Source: an uncultured Bradyrhizobium sp. | GTDB taxonomy: Bacteria; Pseudomonadota; Alphaproteobacteria; Rhizobiales; Xanthobacteraceae | Assembly (NCBI RefSeq): GCF_936928535.1 | Contig: NZ_CAKZHY010000098.1 | Location: 1-64,000 of the forward strand | Length of the DNA: 64,000 nt | Reading direction: 5' to 3' | Part shown: one piece after another, positions 1-7,263 of the stretch | How positions within the stretch are numbered: position 1 is the first letter of the stretch | Layout of the letters: every line of letters starts with the position of its first letter | Notes under the pieces: model-generated | Told to the model about the DNA's origin: nothing | Database searches by the model: none | Seen by the model: the letters and a program-made list of their open reading frames with translations, nothing else | Translations under genes and position numbers: made by a program

Positions 1-631
1 CCCCGCCGATGACGAGCAGGAGCATCTGGAGCGAGCCGGTCGGCTTGTCGGCGGGCGCGTCGGCCGAGGCGAGCGCCACCGGGGCGGGGGATTCGGCCGG
101 CTGCGCGCTCGGCTGCTCGGCCGCCGTTGCGGGGGCAGCTGCCGGCTGCGACGCAGGAGCGGGGGCTGCCGTCGTGGTGTCCGGCCAGCGCGTGGCGACT
201 GCCGGCTGCTGCGCTTCGCTGCTCGTGGTCGGCGCGGGTTGAGTTGGCTGCGCCGGAATCGCTGAGGCAGGCGCGGTTTGTGCGGCGCCGCTCTGCGGCG
301 CGATGTATTCGGCGCGCGCATTCTGCAACGATTGCGGCGGCGACGAATCCGGTTGCGGCGCGCTATTCGCGGTCTGCGCGGTGGTTGCGGCTTTGGGCCC
401 CTCGGCGCGCAAATACCAGCATTGCCGCTTGGTTCCGCGTTCGACGCGATAGTGCCAGTGCTGTCCCTGCGGCGCTGCGCCCTTCGGCGAGGCGATACAA
501 TCGCTCGCGGCAGGTGCCGTGCTTGCGGTGGCAGGCGCGCTCGGCGCATTCTGCGAGACAGCGGCCAATGGTGCGCCGACAACAATGCTGCCGACCAGCG
601 CGGATATGAACTTTGCGGTGCGGTTGCCCAT
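1..631 (-). CDS. Secreted or anchored Pro/Ala-rich protein, C-terminus cut by window edge
   Basis: The minus-strand frame is open from an ATG at 631 to the left edge of the window, giving at least 210 codons without a stop. The start MGNRTAKFISALVGSIVVG looks like a signal peptide or membrane anchor. After it comes a short ordered stretch with the motif WHYRVERGTKRQCWYLR at roughly residues 62-78, then a long Ala/Pro/Gln/Thr-rich low-complexity segment. At the window edge a hydrophobic stretch (LQMLLLVIGG) begins, suggesting a C-terminal membrane segment. A GGGAG ribosome-binding site lies about 6 bases before the chosen ATG. An in-frame ATG seven codons upstream (652) is possible but has a poorer site. 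The Tyr/Trp/Cys motif is familiar from uncharacterised Bradyrhizobium proteins; I cannot name a function. Confidence 0.72.
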   Translation of the reverse strand, partial: MGNRTAKFISALVGSIVVGAPLAAVSQNAPSAPATASTAPAASDCIASPKGAAPQGQHWHYRVERGTKRQCWYLRAEGPKAATTAQTANSAPQPDSSPPQSLQNARAEYIAPQSGAAQTAPASAIPAQPTQPAPTTSSEAQQPAVATRWPDTTTAAPAPASQPAAAPATAAEQPSAQPAESPAPVALASADAPADKPTGSLQMLLLVIGG

Positions 632-782
632 CCTGGTCTCCCGATTACGCATGACGCAACTCGTTACCTTCCCTTTCTCACCAAAGAGTTAGGTGGCAAT
701 GAGCCGCAAATCCGGAGAGGATGTGGCTTGAATCGGGCCTGCGCGGCGTTCGTTCCAGCGCTAATTCAGGCTTTTTTCGTCT

Positions 783-1283
783 TTACTGCTTGGTTGAGGT
801 CCAGGTTCCGCCGCAGCCGTCGGAGCGGCGCCAGGTGCCGGTCCCGCTGCGGCCGGAGAGGCGGCCTGCACTGGTGAAGGTCACGCCCTGGCCTTGTCCG
901 TGCGTCGAGACCGAGCCGCTTGGGCTTACGGTTCCGCTCACCCCTTCGCCGATCACCCGGCCCGAACTGACCACGACCGCACCGCTGGTCGAGCCACCGC
1001 AGCCGACACTGGTGACGGCCCAGGCGCCGTCGAAGCTGCCGCCGCCGCCGCTACCGCCTCCGCCGCCGCGCCGCGACGACGAGCGCGGTTCATCGGCGGC
1101 CGGCTTGCTCCGGCGTGCCGACGGTGCGGGCTCCGCGGAACGATCCGATCGCGAGCCGGATAGCGATTTCTCGTCATTGCCGATCGAGCCGCCGGCGCTG
1201 CCGGATTGCGCGAAGGCCGAGGATGAGGCGAGGGACAGGACGAGCGCGGCGAGGAAAAAAGGGCGGCTAGTATTGTTCGACAT
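783..1283 (-). CDS. Small secreted Gly/Ser-rich protein
   Basis: A 166-residue protein. The start at 1283 gives a clean signal peptide (MSNNTSRPFFLAALVLSLAS, then cleavage after AFA). Three earlier in-frame ATGs at 1304, 1301 and 1298 would only add a polar leader, so I prefer 1283, although no ribosome site is convincing for any of them. The mature part is rich in Gly, Ser and Arg, with a GGGGGSGGGGS linker near residue 75. The C-terminal half resembles a short beta-rich domain and ends in GTWRRSDGCGGTWTSTKQ, with two Cys-Gly-Gly motifs. No known family is recognised. It lies 63 bases downstream of the caspase-like gene on the same strand and may be co-transcribed with it. Confidence 0.6.
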   Translation of the reverse strand: MSNNTSRPFFLAALVLSLASSSAFAQSGSAGGSIGNDEKSLSGSRSDRSAEPAPSARRSKPAADEPRSSSRRGGGGGSGGGGSFDGAWAVTSVGCGGSTSGAVVVSSGRVIGEGVSGTVSPSGSVSTHGQGQGVTFTSAGRLSGRSGTGTWRRSDGCGGTWTSTKQ

Positions 1284-1346
1284 GAGCGAGAAATCCATCA
1301 TCATGAAAAATCAGCGGCAAGATCGACTGCAAGATCAACTGCAAGA

Positions 1347-2690
1347 TCAACGGCCGGAGCCGTCGGCACAGACCGCACCAATAATGCGGCAAGCTTTGCC
1401 AGCCTTGCCGCAATCGTCAAGCGCGGCGTCCTTCGCGCGCTGGACGCTGTCGCGCTGGACCAGCGACCAGGACTTGTCCGAGATCGCGAACGCGCCACAG
1501 CTCTTGCCGTAGAAGGACAGCTCGATCGCACATTTGGCGCCGGCGCAATTGCCGCGTGCGTCCGCCACTGCCGCGCGCCGCGAGGCGTGATTCCACGAGA
1601 TACCCCATTTGTTGGTGTCGGGCCCGTAGACGATCGAGCCCCACGGCTTGAGATCTTCCATCTTGCGCATCCGCAGCAGTAGGCCCTCGGTTGCTTCGCC
1701 GGTCGGCGCCATGGCAATGCGCTGTTGAAGCTTCGTGATGGCACGCGTCAGTCCGTCGGGCGTATCAGGATCGAAATTGAGCTCGTAGAGCCGCTCGTTC
1801 AACTCGCTGAGCAGCGCGGCGTCGCGCAACGGAACGCGGTCGGGATCGGCGCGGAGGCGCTCCGACGGCAGCGGATCTGCCTGCATCGCCGCGACCTGCG
1901 GCGGCGCAGTCTGCGTTGGCGGCACGAAATAGAACGTGCCGTCGATCGGCGAGGACGAGACCCAGGGTTGTTGCGCACCCGCGGTAGCGCGCTTCACGGC
2001 GAGGCCGACCTGGTTGAAGGTCTGGAACACGTCGAGGCCTGCGGTGCGTACGGTCGTAGCGAGCGCCTTGGTATAGGGGCTGTGACCGTCGCTGCCGTCC
2101 TGGGCGACATTGCCGGGCTGGGTCGCATAGGAGATCAGCGTGCCCTCGGGCGCGCGCATCTGCGCCAGGCCCCCCTCGGAGGAGCGCAGGCCGCGCGAGC
2201 CGAAGGGGTTGTTGCGGCAGGCGTCGAGGATGACGAGGTTGAGCCGCGTGCCGGAGCCCTGCATCTGCCGCAGCACCAGGTTGACGTCGGTCATCTGGAA
2301 GTCGACGTCGGCCTCGCGCGTCGGATTGGCGCCAACGGGCACGAGATAGTTGGAGCCGGCCACCTGCACGCCGTGGCCGGCATAATAGAACAGCGCAACG
2401 TCAGCGCCCTGCACCTGTTTCCCAAAGCTCTGCACGGCGATGTCCATCGCGGCCTTGTCGAGATCGAGCTGGGCACGGCCGCCGACCAGCGTGAAGCCGA
2501 GCGAGCCGAGCGTGTCGGCCATCAGGCTCGCATCCTTGGAGGGGTTGTCGAGCGGCGTGATGTTCTTGTAGGCGGAGTTGCCGACGACAAGCGCGATGCG
2601 CTTCTCGGCCGATGCCGGTTGTGCGGCGGTGAGCGTGGCTGCGACGAGCGCCGCCAGCATCACGACGCGATTGAAAATTCTCGCGTGCAT
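1347..2690 (-). CDS. Secreted caspase-family (peptidase C14) protein with DUF4189-like C-terminus
   Basis: A 447-residue protein. A signal peptide covers about residues 1-28 (cleavage after PASA). It is followed by a caspase/metacaspase p20-like domain opening with EKRIALVVGNSAYKN. The catalytic histidine is in FYYAGHG (His106) and the cysteine in ILDACRNNPF (Cys158), so both dyad residues are intact. A central linker carries TPR-like or helical sequence. The last ~95 residues (from WGSIVYG) have the spaced Cys and aromatic pattern of DUF4189 domains. The ATG at 2690 is chosen because GGGGGG sits just upstream; a TTG four codons earlier is also open. Such proteins are frequent in rhizobia, but their substrates are unknown. 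Arg-specific cleavage is family knowledge, not shown here. Confidence 0.88.
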   Translation of the reverse strand: MHARIFNRVVMLAALVAATLTAAQPASAEKRIALVVGNSAYKNITPLDNPSKDASLMADTLGSLGFTLVGGRAQLDLDKAAMDIAVQSFGKQVQGADVALFYYAGHGVQVAGSNYLVPVGANPTREADVDFQMTDVNLVLRQMQGSGTRLNLVILDACRNNPFGSRGLRSSEGGLAQMRAPEGTLISYATQPGNVAQDGSDGHSPYTKALATTVRTAGLDVFQTFNQVGLAVKRATAGAQQPWVSSSPIDGTFYFVPPTQTAPPQVAAMQADPLPSERLRADPDRVPLRDAALLSELNERLYELNFDPDTPDGLTRAITKLQQRIAMAPTGEATEGLLLRMRKMEDLKPWGSIVYGPDTNKWGISWNHASRRAAVADARGNCAGAKCAIELSFYGKSCGAFAISDKSWSLVQRDSVQRAKDAALDDCGKAGKACRIIGAVCADGSGR

Positions 2691-2789
2691 CAATCCCCCC
2701 AAAGCAATGACGCCAGTTTATCAGCTGCATGCGTCGGCGGAAAGCGGTGTGAGGGAGAGCAACGACGGGCATGGGGCAAGCGGCCTGCC

Positions 2790-2803
2790 TTGACATACAT
2801 CAA
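2790..2803. promoter_or_regulatory. FixK/FNR-type box in the divergent caspase/antiporter region
   Basis: TTGACATACATCAA fits the palindromic TTGA-N6-TCAA consensus of FNR/FixK2 regulators. It lies about 61 bases before the ATG of the Ca2+/H+ antiporter and about 100 bases before the caspase-like gene on the other strand. If the box is centred at -40.5, transcription toward the antiporter would start near 2837, with TATTGG (about 2831-2836) close to the -10 position. This suggests induction at low oxygen. Confidence 0.55.
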
Positions 2804-2863
2804 GAGCGGCGGCGGGCTGCCTTGCGAGGTATTGGCGTCGCCGCGTCGTGAGGGGCTGGGGCC

Positions 2864-3967
2864 ATGCATCCGCTGTTCAAGGAAATCCGATCCAATCCTC
2901 TGCTCTGGATGCTCGTTTTCGTGCCCATTGTGCTTGTCGTCGAGCATGCCGCCCCATCCTCGCACACGACCTTGTTCGTGCTCTCGGTTCTCGCCATCGT
3001 GCCTCTTGCTGCGCTGCTCAGTCAGGCCACGGAGAGTGTCGCCGAAAGGACAGGCGATGCGATTGGCGGCTTGCTCAATGCAACGTTGGGAAACCTCACC
3101 GAATTGATCATCGCCATCGCCGCGCTCCAGGCGGGAGAATACATGCTGGTGAAGGCGTCGATTGCCGGTGCGATCGTGACGAACTCGCTTTTCATGCTCG
3201 GCGCCTCCTTTCTCCTCGGCGGACTTCGCAATCACGTCCAGGAGTACAATCGCGCCGGGGGCAGGCTGTATGCGTCGCTTCTTCTGATGGCGACGATCGC
3301 GCTGCTCGCGCCGGCCGCGGTTGCCGAGCTTGATCTGGCGCGAGGCGAGGTGATGGCGCAGAACCTCAGTGCGGCTCTCGCGGTGTTGCTGATCTGTGCG
3401 TATGGGCTGGGACTGTTGTTCTCGCTTCGGACACACAAGGAGCTGTTTGCCAGCGAAGACCATGGCGAATCCGGCAGCGGCGGATGGCCGATCGGACTGG
3501 CCGTCGGCACGCTCCTCGTAGTCACAGTGCTGGTAGCGCTGGTGAGCGAGATCTTCGTGAGTTCGGTGCAGAAGGCGGGAGGGACCCTGGGATTGAGCCC
3601 GGCCTTTGTCGGTTTCATCATCGTCGCGCTGGTTGGCGCCGCGGCTGAAATGGCGGTGGCATTTTCCGCCGCGCGCAAGAACCGGCTCGACATGAGCGTT
3701 AGTATTGCGCTCGGGAGCGCATCTCAAATCGCCCTGTTCGTTGCGCCCGTGCTGGTGCTGCTGAGCTATGTCGTCGGCCCAAAGCCGATGGACTTGCAGT
3801 TCTGGCCCGGCGCCGTGACCATGGTCATGATCGCGACCGTGACAGCTTGCTTCATCACCAATGGCGGCCGCTCGGCATGGTTTATCGGCGCCTTGCTTTT
3901 GTTTATCTATGCGATCTTTGCCATGACCCTTTACATGGTGCCGCCGGGCTCTCACGGCCAGATTTGA
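2864..3967 (+). CDS. Calcium/proton antiporter (CaCA superfamily, Cax/ChaA type)
   Basis: A 367-residue inner-membrane protein with about ten to eleven hydrophobic segments in two homologous halves. The first half carries the alpha-repeat signature GNLTELIIAIAALQAGE (near residue 76), matching the c-1 motif of Cax exchangers. The second half carries GAAAEMAVAFSAARKNRLD (near residue 259), the c-2 equivalent; the two acidic residues Glu in TELI and Glu in AAEM are the expected cation ligands. An acidic loop (ASEDHGESGSG) separates the halves. It should export Ca2+ in exchange for protons. GAGGGGCTGGGG precedes the ATG. The gene stands alone and is preceded by a FixK-type box. Confidence 0.9.
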   Translation: MHPLFKEIRSNPLLWMLVFVPIVLVVEHAAPSSHTTLFVLSVLAIVPLAALLSQATESVAERTGDAIGGLLNATLGNLTELIIAIAALQAGEYMLVKASIAGAIVTNSLFMLGASFLLGGLRNHVQEYNRAGGRLYASLLLMATIALLAPAAVAELDLARGEVMAQNLSAALAVLLICAYGLGLLFSLRTHKELFASEDHGESGSGGWPIGLAVGTLLVVTVLVALVSEIFVSSVQKAGGTLGLSPAFVGFIIVALVGAAAEMAVAFSAARKNRLDMSVSIALGSASQIALFVAPVLVLLSYVVGPKPMDLQFWPGAVTMVMIATVTACFITNGGRSAWFIGALLLFIYAIFAMTLYMVPPGSHGQI

Positions 3968-4000
3968 CGCTTGCGGCGTCAGTTCGATCCGGGCGAAGGC

Positions 4001-4222
4001 TCATCGCCACACACGCGCCAGCTTCAGCGCCGACATGCCGAGAACGCCGCTGATCAGCCCCACCATCGCGTAGGATTGCGCGAACACGCCGGTCTGGATG
4101 AAAACCTGGCAAGCGATGGCAAAGCAGATCGCGGTGAGGAGCAGGCAGGCGCAGCCGGCGATGATCGTGACATAGCGGATCGCGACGGCGATGGGCCTGG
4201 CGGGGGATGCGGGCTCTGTCAT
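4001..4222 (-). CDS. Small two-helix membrane protein
   Basis: A 73-residue protein with two hydrophobic segments (about residues 17-39 and 47-66) joined by a short loop, ending in KLARVWR. The positively charged C-terminus suggests both ends face the cytoplasm. I see no ribosome site of note before the ATG. It is convergent with the antiporter gene (33 bases apart). No family is recognised. The hydrophobic pattern and the absence of a better overlapping frame make it a likely real gene. Confidence 0.6.
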   Translation of the reverse strand: MTEPASPARPIAVAIRYVTIIAGCACLLLTAICFAIACQVFIQTGVFAQSYAMVGLISGVLGMSALKLARVWR

Positions 4223-4283
4223 GCAGGGGGATTAATATGTGGCGGACGGCGCGCGGCTGCGCCGTCACGCACGGGCAGGAGCA

Positions 4284-4460
4284 TCACTTGCTTGCGCAGC
4301 TGTCGACCAGCAGACGCCAGATGCGCTGGATCTCGACGGACCTCTGCATCTCGAGCACGTGGTTCTCGGTTGCACGGGGGGAGGAAGCTACGATGCGGAG
4401 TTCGCGCGGCGCGATCCAGCGTTCCGAGATCGGATCGTACCATTTGCCGGGAGTCACCAA
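4284..4460 (-). CDS. 58-residue soluble protein with TTG start
   Basis: A short frame with a TTG start at 4460 (GTG at 4457 is the next option), preceded by GGAGAGGAG with eight bases of spacing. The product contains TPGKWYDPISERWIAPRELR and ends DSCASK. It has the aromatic and charged composition of a folded peptide, unlike the Arg/Pro/Ala-rich reading of the overlapping longer frame (4219-4557), which I take as spurious. The 38 bases between this frame and the 63-residue gene (4499-4690) suggest that the two are co-transcribed. Function unknown. Confidence 0.6.
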   Translation of the reverse strand: MVTPGKWYDPISERWIAPRELRIVASSPRATENHVLEMQRSVEIQRIWRLLVDSCASK

Positions 4461-4498
4461 GGTCGTATCTCCTCTCCATTCCCCCCAAGTTGCCGCGC

Positions 4499-4690
4499 CT
4501 ATCCCATGCGCCGATTGCTGGTGTTCTGGGTGAGGTTGCCGTGGGCCGCCTGTTCACGGATGTTCTGTTTCTCGTCGTCGCGATGACCCTTGGTCGTATC
4601 GACGGGTACGGTCGGCACGCTGCCGGCGCCCTTATGGCTCTGGTTCTCGTCGGGAACGGGTTGCACGTTCTTTGTCAGCGGCTTCGTCAT
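4499..4690 (-). CDS. 63-residue hydrophilic protein, probable general-stress gene
   Basis: A short hydrophilic protein starting MTKPLTKNVQPVPDENQSHK and ending QNTSNRRMG, rich in Asn, Gln, Lys and Asp with no hydrophobic core. It is therefore probably disordered or hydrophilin-like. The longer frame starting at 4801 adds an Arg-rich leader that looks non-coding. I use the ATG at 4690 because CGGAG lies ten bases upstream and a GGAAC-N17-CGTT promoter ends about 37 bases upstream. Similar short proteins ending in QNT.NQG.. are, to my memory, common in rhizobia. The promoter links it to the PhyR/EcfG general stress response. Confidence 0.7.
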   Translation of the reverse strand: MTKPLTKNVQPVPDENQSHKGAGSVPTVPVDTTKGHRDDEKQNIREQAAHGNLTQNTSNRRMG

Positions 4691-4726
4691 GCAGTTCAGA
4701 CTCCGTCGTTGCCTTGACTGGAAGAC

Positions 4727-4752
4727 AACGCGCTGGACACGCAGGGCGTTCC
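4727..4752 (-). promoter_or_regulatory. EcfG-type extracytoplasmic sigma promoter
   Basis: On the minus strand GGAAC (4752-4748) is followed by 17 bases and CGTT (4730-4727). This matches the -35/-10 consensus of EcfG/RpoE2 promoters (GGAAC-N16-17-CGTT). The expected start point near 4720 leaves a leader of about 30 bases before the ATG at 4690. Checking other GGAAC/GTTCC occurrences in the window by eye gave no second match with correct spacing. Confidence 0.65.
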
Positions 4753-4936
4753 AGCATCGGATCCGAAGTGATCTTGGATGAGGTGGATCGCGTCGCGCCA
4801 ACTGGCCCCGTCGCCGGCTAACGCTACGTCATGTCGGCGCGAGGCTGCCGCCGCTTGAACTGGAAAGAAGTGCAGCGGAATTTGGACAATGCAGATCAGG
4901 CGACGATGTTCCTGATCGCCTCGATCGGGCGCGCCG

Positions 4937-5641
4937 TCAGGATACGCCTAGCATTTCGCCGAAATGTCTCTTCACCGCGCTGTTGCAGGCGCACGCGCTG
5001 GCTTGAAGAGCAGGGGCGTCAAGGATCAGGATCGCACCCCGACGCGTTGCCAGGATACGCCGTGCCTTCAGCATCTGGATGACGCGGCTGGCATAGCTGC
5101 GGGAGACGCCGAGCATGCCGGCGAGTTGCTCGTGGGTGAAGGGAATTTCGTCGCGGCCGATATGCTCCTGCGCCGCGATGATCCATTTCGCTGCACGCTG
5201 TTCGATCGAATGCGCGGCGTTGCATGCGGCGGTTTGCAGCAGCTGTGCGAGCTGGCAGTCCGCATAGCGCGCGAACAGATCCCGCAGGCTCGCCGATCGC
5301 TGCTGGATCTGCTCGAACGCGCGGAGCGGCAGGCGCTGCGCCGTGCCGCCGACCTTCACGATGATGCGCGCATAGGCCAGCGACGGACCGCGCCCCAGGG
5401 GAATGCCGATGGCGCCCTCGCGGCCGACCAGCAGGCTTTCCACCTCGCGATCGTCCTCGACCGGAACTGCGAACGACACGAAAGCGGCGTCGCAAGGGAA
5501 GTGGATGGCCGTGATGCTGTCGCCCGCATGATGCAGGATGTGGCTGGCGGGAAGATCGACCGGTTGCAAGTGAGGTGCGAGCAACTCGTAATCATGAGCG
5601 CTGAGCCTCTGAAGCAGCTCGTTCTGGGGCCGGCCGATCAC
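4937..5641 (-). CDS. Crp/Fnr-family transcriptional regulator
   Basis: A 234-residue regulator when started at the GTG at 5641, which has AGAG five to six bases upstream. The frame is open to 5848, but that extension (MFRFRHIRCSPAKNRV...) is Arg/Cys-rich and has no counterpart in the family. The N-terminal ~140 residues form a cyclic-nucleotide-binding-like beta roll (ELLQRLSAHDYELLAPHLQ..., then GREGAIGIPLGRG). A C-terminal winged helix contains THEQLAGMLGVSRSYASRV, the recognition helix region. There is no N-terminal cysteine cluster, so it is not an oxygen-sensing Fe-S FNR. Proteins of this subgroup are numerous in Bradyrhizobium. The ligand is unknown. Confidence 0.85.
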   Translation of the reverse strand: MIGRPQNELLQRLSAHDYELLAPHLQPVDLPASHILHHAGDSITAIHFPCDAAFVSFAVPVEDDREVESLLVGREGAIGIPLGRGPSLAYARIIVKVGGTAQRLPLRAFEQIQQRSASLRDLFARYADCQLAQLLQTAACNAAHSIEQRAAKWIIAAQEHIGRDEIPFTHEQLAGMLGVSRSYASRVIQMLKARRILATRRGAILILDAPALQASACACNSAVKRHFGEMLGVS

Positions 5642-5881
5642 GCTTGCTCTCTTGGCTGCCGGGAATCGGCACGGAGAGAACCCTACGTTCCCGCGGGGAA
5701 ACCGACGGTTCCAAAGTGCACACAAGGGCTTACGGGAAATCGAAAAAGATTGGCGGAAAACGCCAATGCCCGCCTCGTGTTGCCTGTGCGCCACGCGCCG
5801 AACTCTGTTCTTGGCCGGAGAACACCGGATATGTCGAAAACGGAACACGTGCCCTGCCTGAGCGCTGATGGCCTGCGGCCA

Positions 5882-6109
5882 CTACCCGAGGCGGGCCTCA
5901 CGCGCCGCCGATTGGCGGTTCGCGCGCCGGTACGCATCGATCGCCCGGTTGGCGAGCATCAGCGGCCGCCGCTCGCCGGTTCTGAGCTGCGCTTCGATCG
6001 CGTCGAGAATGATGTCCGCAGAGACATCAGGCGGCCCGAGCTCGCCGGACTTCTCGAGGAAGCTCCAGGCGATGAAGAATGCGCTCTCGACTGTGCAGCG
6101 AATGGACAT
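5882..6109 (-). CDS. 75-residue conserved hypothetical protein
   Basis: A compact alpha-helical protein: MSIRCTVESAFFIAWSFLEK then SGELGPPDVSADIILDAIEA and LANRAIDAYRRA. The pattern of a hydrophobic helix, a short loop with Pro-Pro-Asp, and a second amphipathic helix resembles small uncharacterised proteins common in Bradyrhizobium. It lies 70 bases downstream of the alcohol dehydrogenase gene on the same strand. No function can be given. Confidence 0.65.
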   Translation of the reverse strand: MSIRCTVESAFFIAWSFLEKSGELGPPDVSADIILDAIEAQLRTGERRPLMLANRAIDAYRRANRQSAAREARLG

Positions 6110-6179
6110 GCGCTGCCAACGCGGTGCGGCCGAAGCCGTTCCGCGCGCAGCGGCAAGACATCTCGCCGTCGGCGACGAC

Positions 6180-7238
6180 TCAGTTCTTCAGCACGATGCG
6201 GCCGACCACCTTGCCGGCGCGCAATTCGTCGATCCATTTCTGGACGTCGCCCATCGGCTCCTCGCGCATCGGCGTCGGCTTGATCTTGCCGGCGCGGGCA
6301 AGCGCCATCAGCTCATGCGCCTCGGCAAGCGTGCCGACCATGAAACCCTCGACGGTCAGGCGCTTGTAGACCCATTGCACCATCGGCAGCGTGAACTGGC
6401 CGCCCATCAGGCCGGAGACCACGACCTTGCCGCCGCGCGCGGCGACTGCGACCGCAAACGCCATCGACTTCTCGTTGCCGGCGAAATCGACCACCTCGTC
6501 GAAGCCGCCATCGGTCTCCTTCAGGATACGCTTGATCACGTCGGGCTCGGACGGATCGTAGGCGTTGGCTGCACCGTTCTTCAGCGCAGTGTCGCGTGCG
6601 GCCGGTGACAAATCGGCAACCGTGATCGGCTGCTTGAACATTGCCTGTGCGAACGACAGGCCCATCATGCCGACGCCGCCAAGACCGATCAGCAACAGAT
6701 TGCGCTGGCGCGGACGGTCGACCAGGCGCTTGAGCGCGCCGTAGGCGGTGACGCCCGAGCACATCAAGGTCGCAGCCTGGTTGACGGGCAGGGGATCGTA
6801 ATCGAGCAGGTATTTTGCGTCGGGCACCAGCACGTGGGTGGCGAAGCCGCCGTCGATGGAGACGCCGAGGAAGCGCTGCTTGGCGCAAAGATTCTCGTCG
6901 CCGTTCTTGCAGTCGCGGCACTGGCCGCAACCGATCCAGGGAAACACCGCCTTCTTCGAACCGACGAGGCCTGCCGGCACGTCAGGGCCGACCTCGTCGA
7001 CGATGCCGGCGATCTCGTGGCCGAGCGTGAAGGGCAGCGTCATGCCGCGCGTGGTGTCGAGCTTCTTGCCGCCGCCGAGATCGGCATAGCCGTCCTGGAT
7101 GTGCAGGTCGGAATGGCAGAGGCCGCAGCGCTCGATGCGCACCAGCACCTCGGCACCTTGCGGCTTGGGCGTGTCGACGATGGTCTCGCACAGGGGCGCA
7201 TCGAACTTGACCAGCGACTGCCGACGCATCAACGCCAT
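6180..7238 (-). CDS. Zinc-dependent alcohol dehydrogenase (MDR superfamily)
   Basis: A 352-residue medium-chain dehydrogenase. CGLCHSD (residues 38-44) and GHEIAG provide the catalytic zinc ligands. GCGQCRDCKNGDENLC holds the four cysteines of the structural zinc. LLIGLGGVGMMGL is the nucleotide-binding Rossmann motif. It should oxidise an alcohol or reduce an aldehyde with NAD(P). The start at 7238 is supported by GGAGGAAGGAAT directly upstream; the longer frame to 7349 would overlap rsmA. It follows rsmA by 25 bases on the same strand, so it may be the last gene of the lpt operon, though its role there is not obvious. Confidence 0.9.
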   Translation of the reverse strand: MALMRRQSLVKFDAPLCETIVDTPKPQGAEVLVRIERCGLCHSDLHIQDGYADLGGGKKLDTTRGMTLPFTLGHEIAGIVDEVGPDVPAGLVGSKKAVFPWIGCGQCRDCKNGDENLCAKQRFLGVSIDGGFATHVLVPDAKYLLDYDPLPVNQAATLMCSGVTAYGALKRLVDRPRQRNLLLIGLGGVGMMGLSFAQAMFKQPITVADLSPAARDTALKNGAANAYDPSEPDVIKRILKETDGGFDEVVDFAGNEKSMAFAVAVAARGGKVVVSGLMGGQFTLPMVQWVYKRLTVEGFMVGTLAEAHELMALARAGKIKPTPMREEPMGDVQKWIDELRAGKVVGRIVLKN

Positions 7239-7263
7239 ATTCCTTCCTCCGAAATTCTTGATG

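Noticed and set aside
2690..3955. 421-codon minus-strand frame across the Ca2+/H+ antiporter
   Set aside because: Antisense of a clear membrane protein, rich in Arg/His/Gln with no domain.
4219..4557. 112-codon minus-strand frame overlapping the 58-residue gene
   Set aside because: Arg/Pro-biased, no ribosome site; the other frame in the same place has a good start site.
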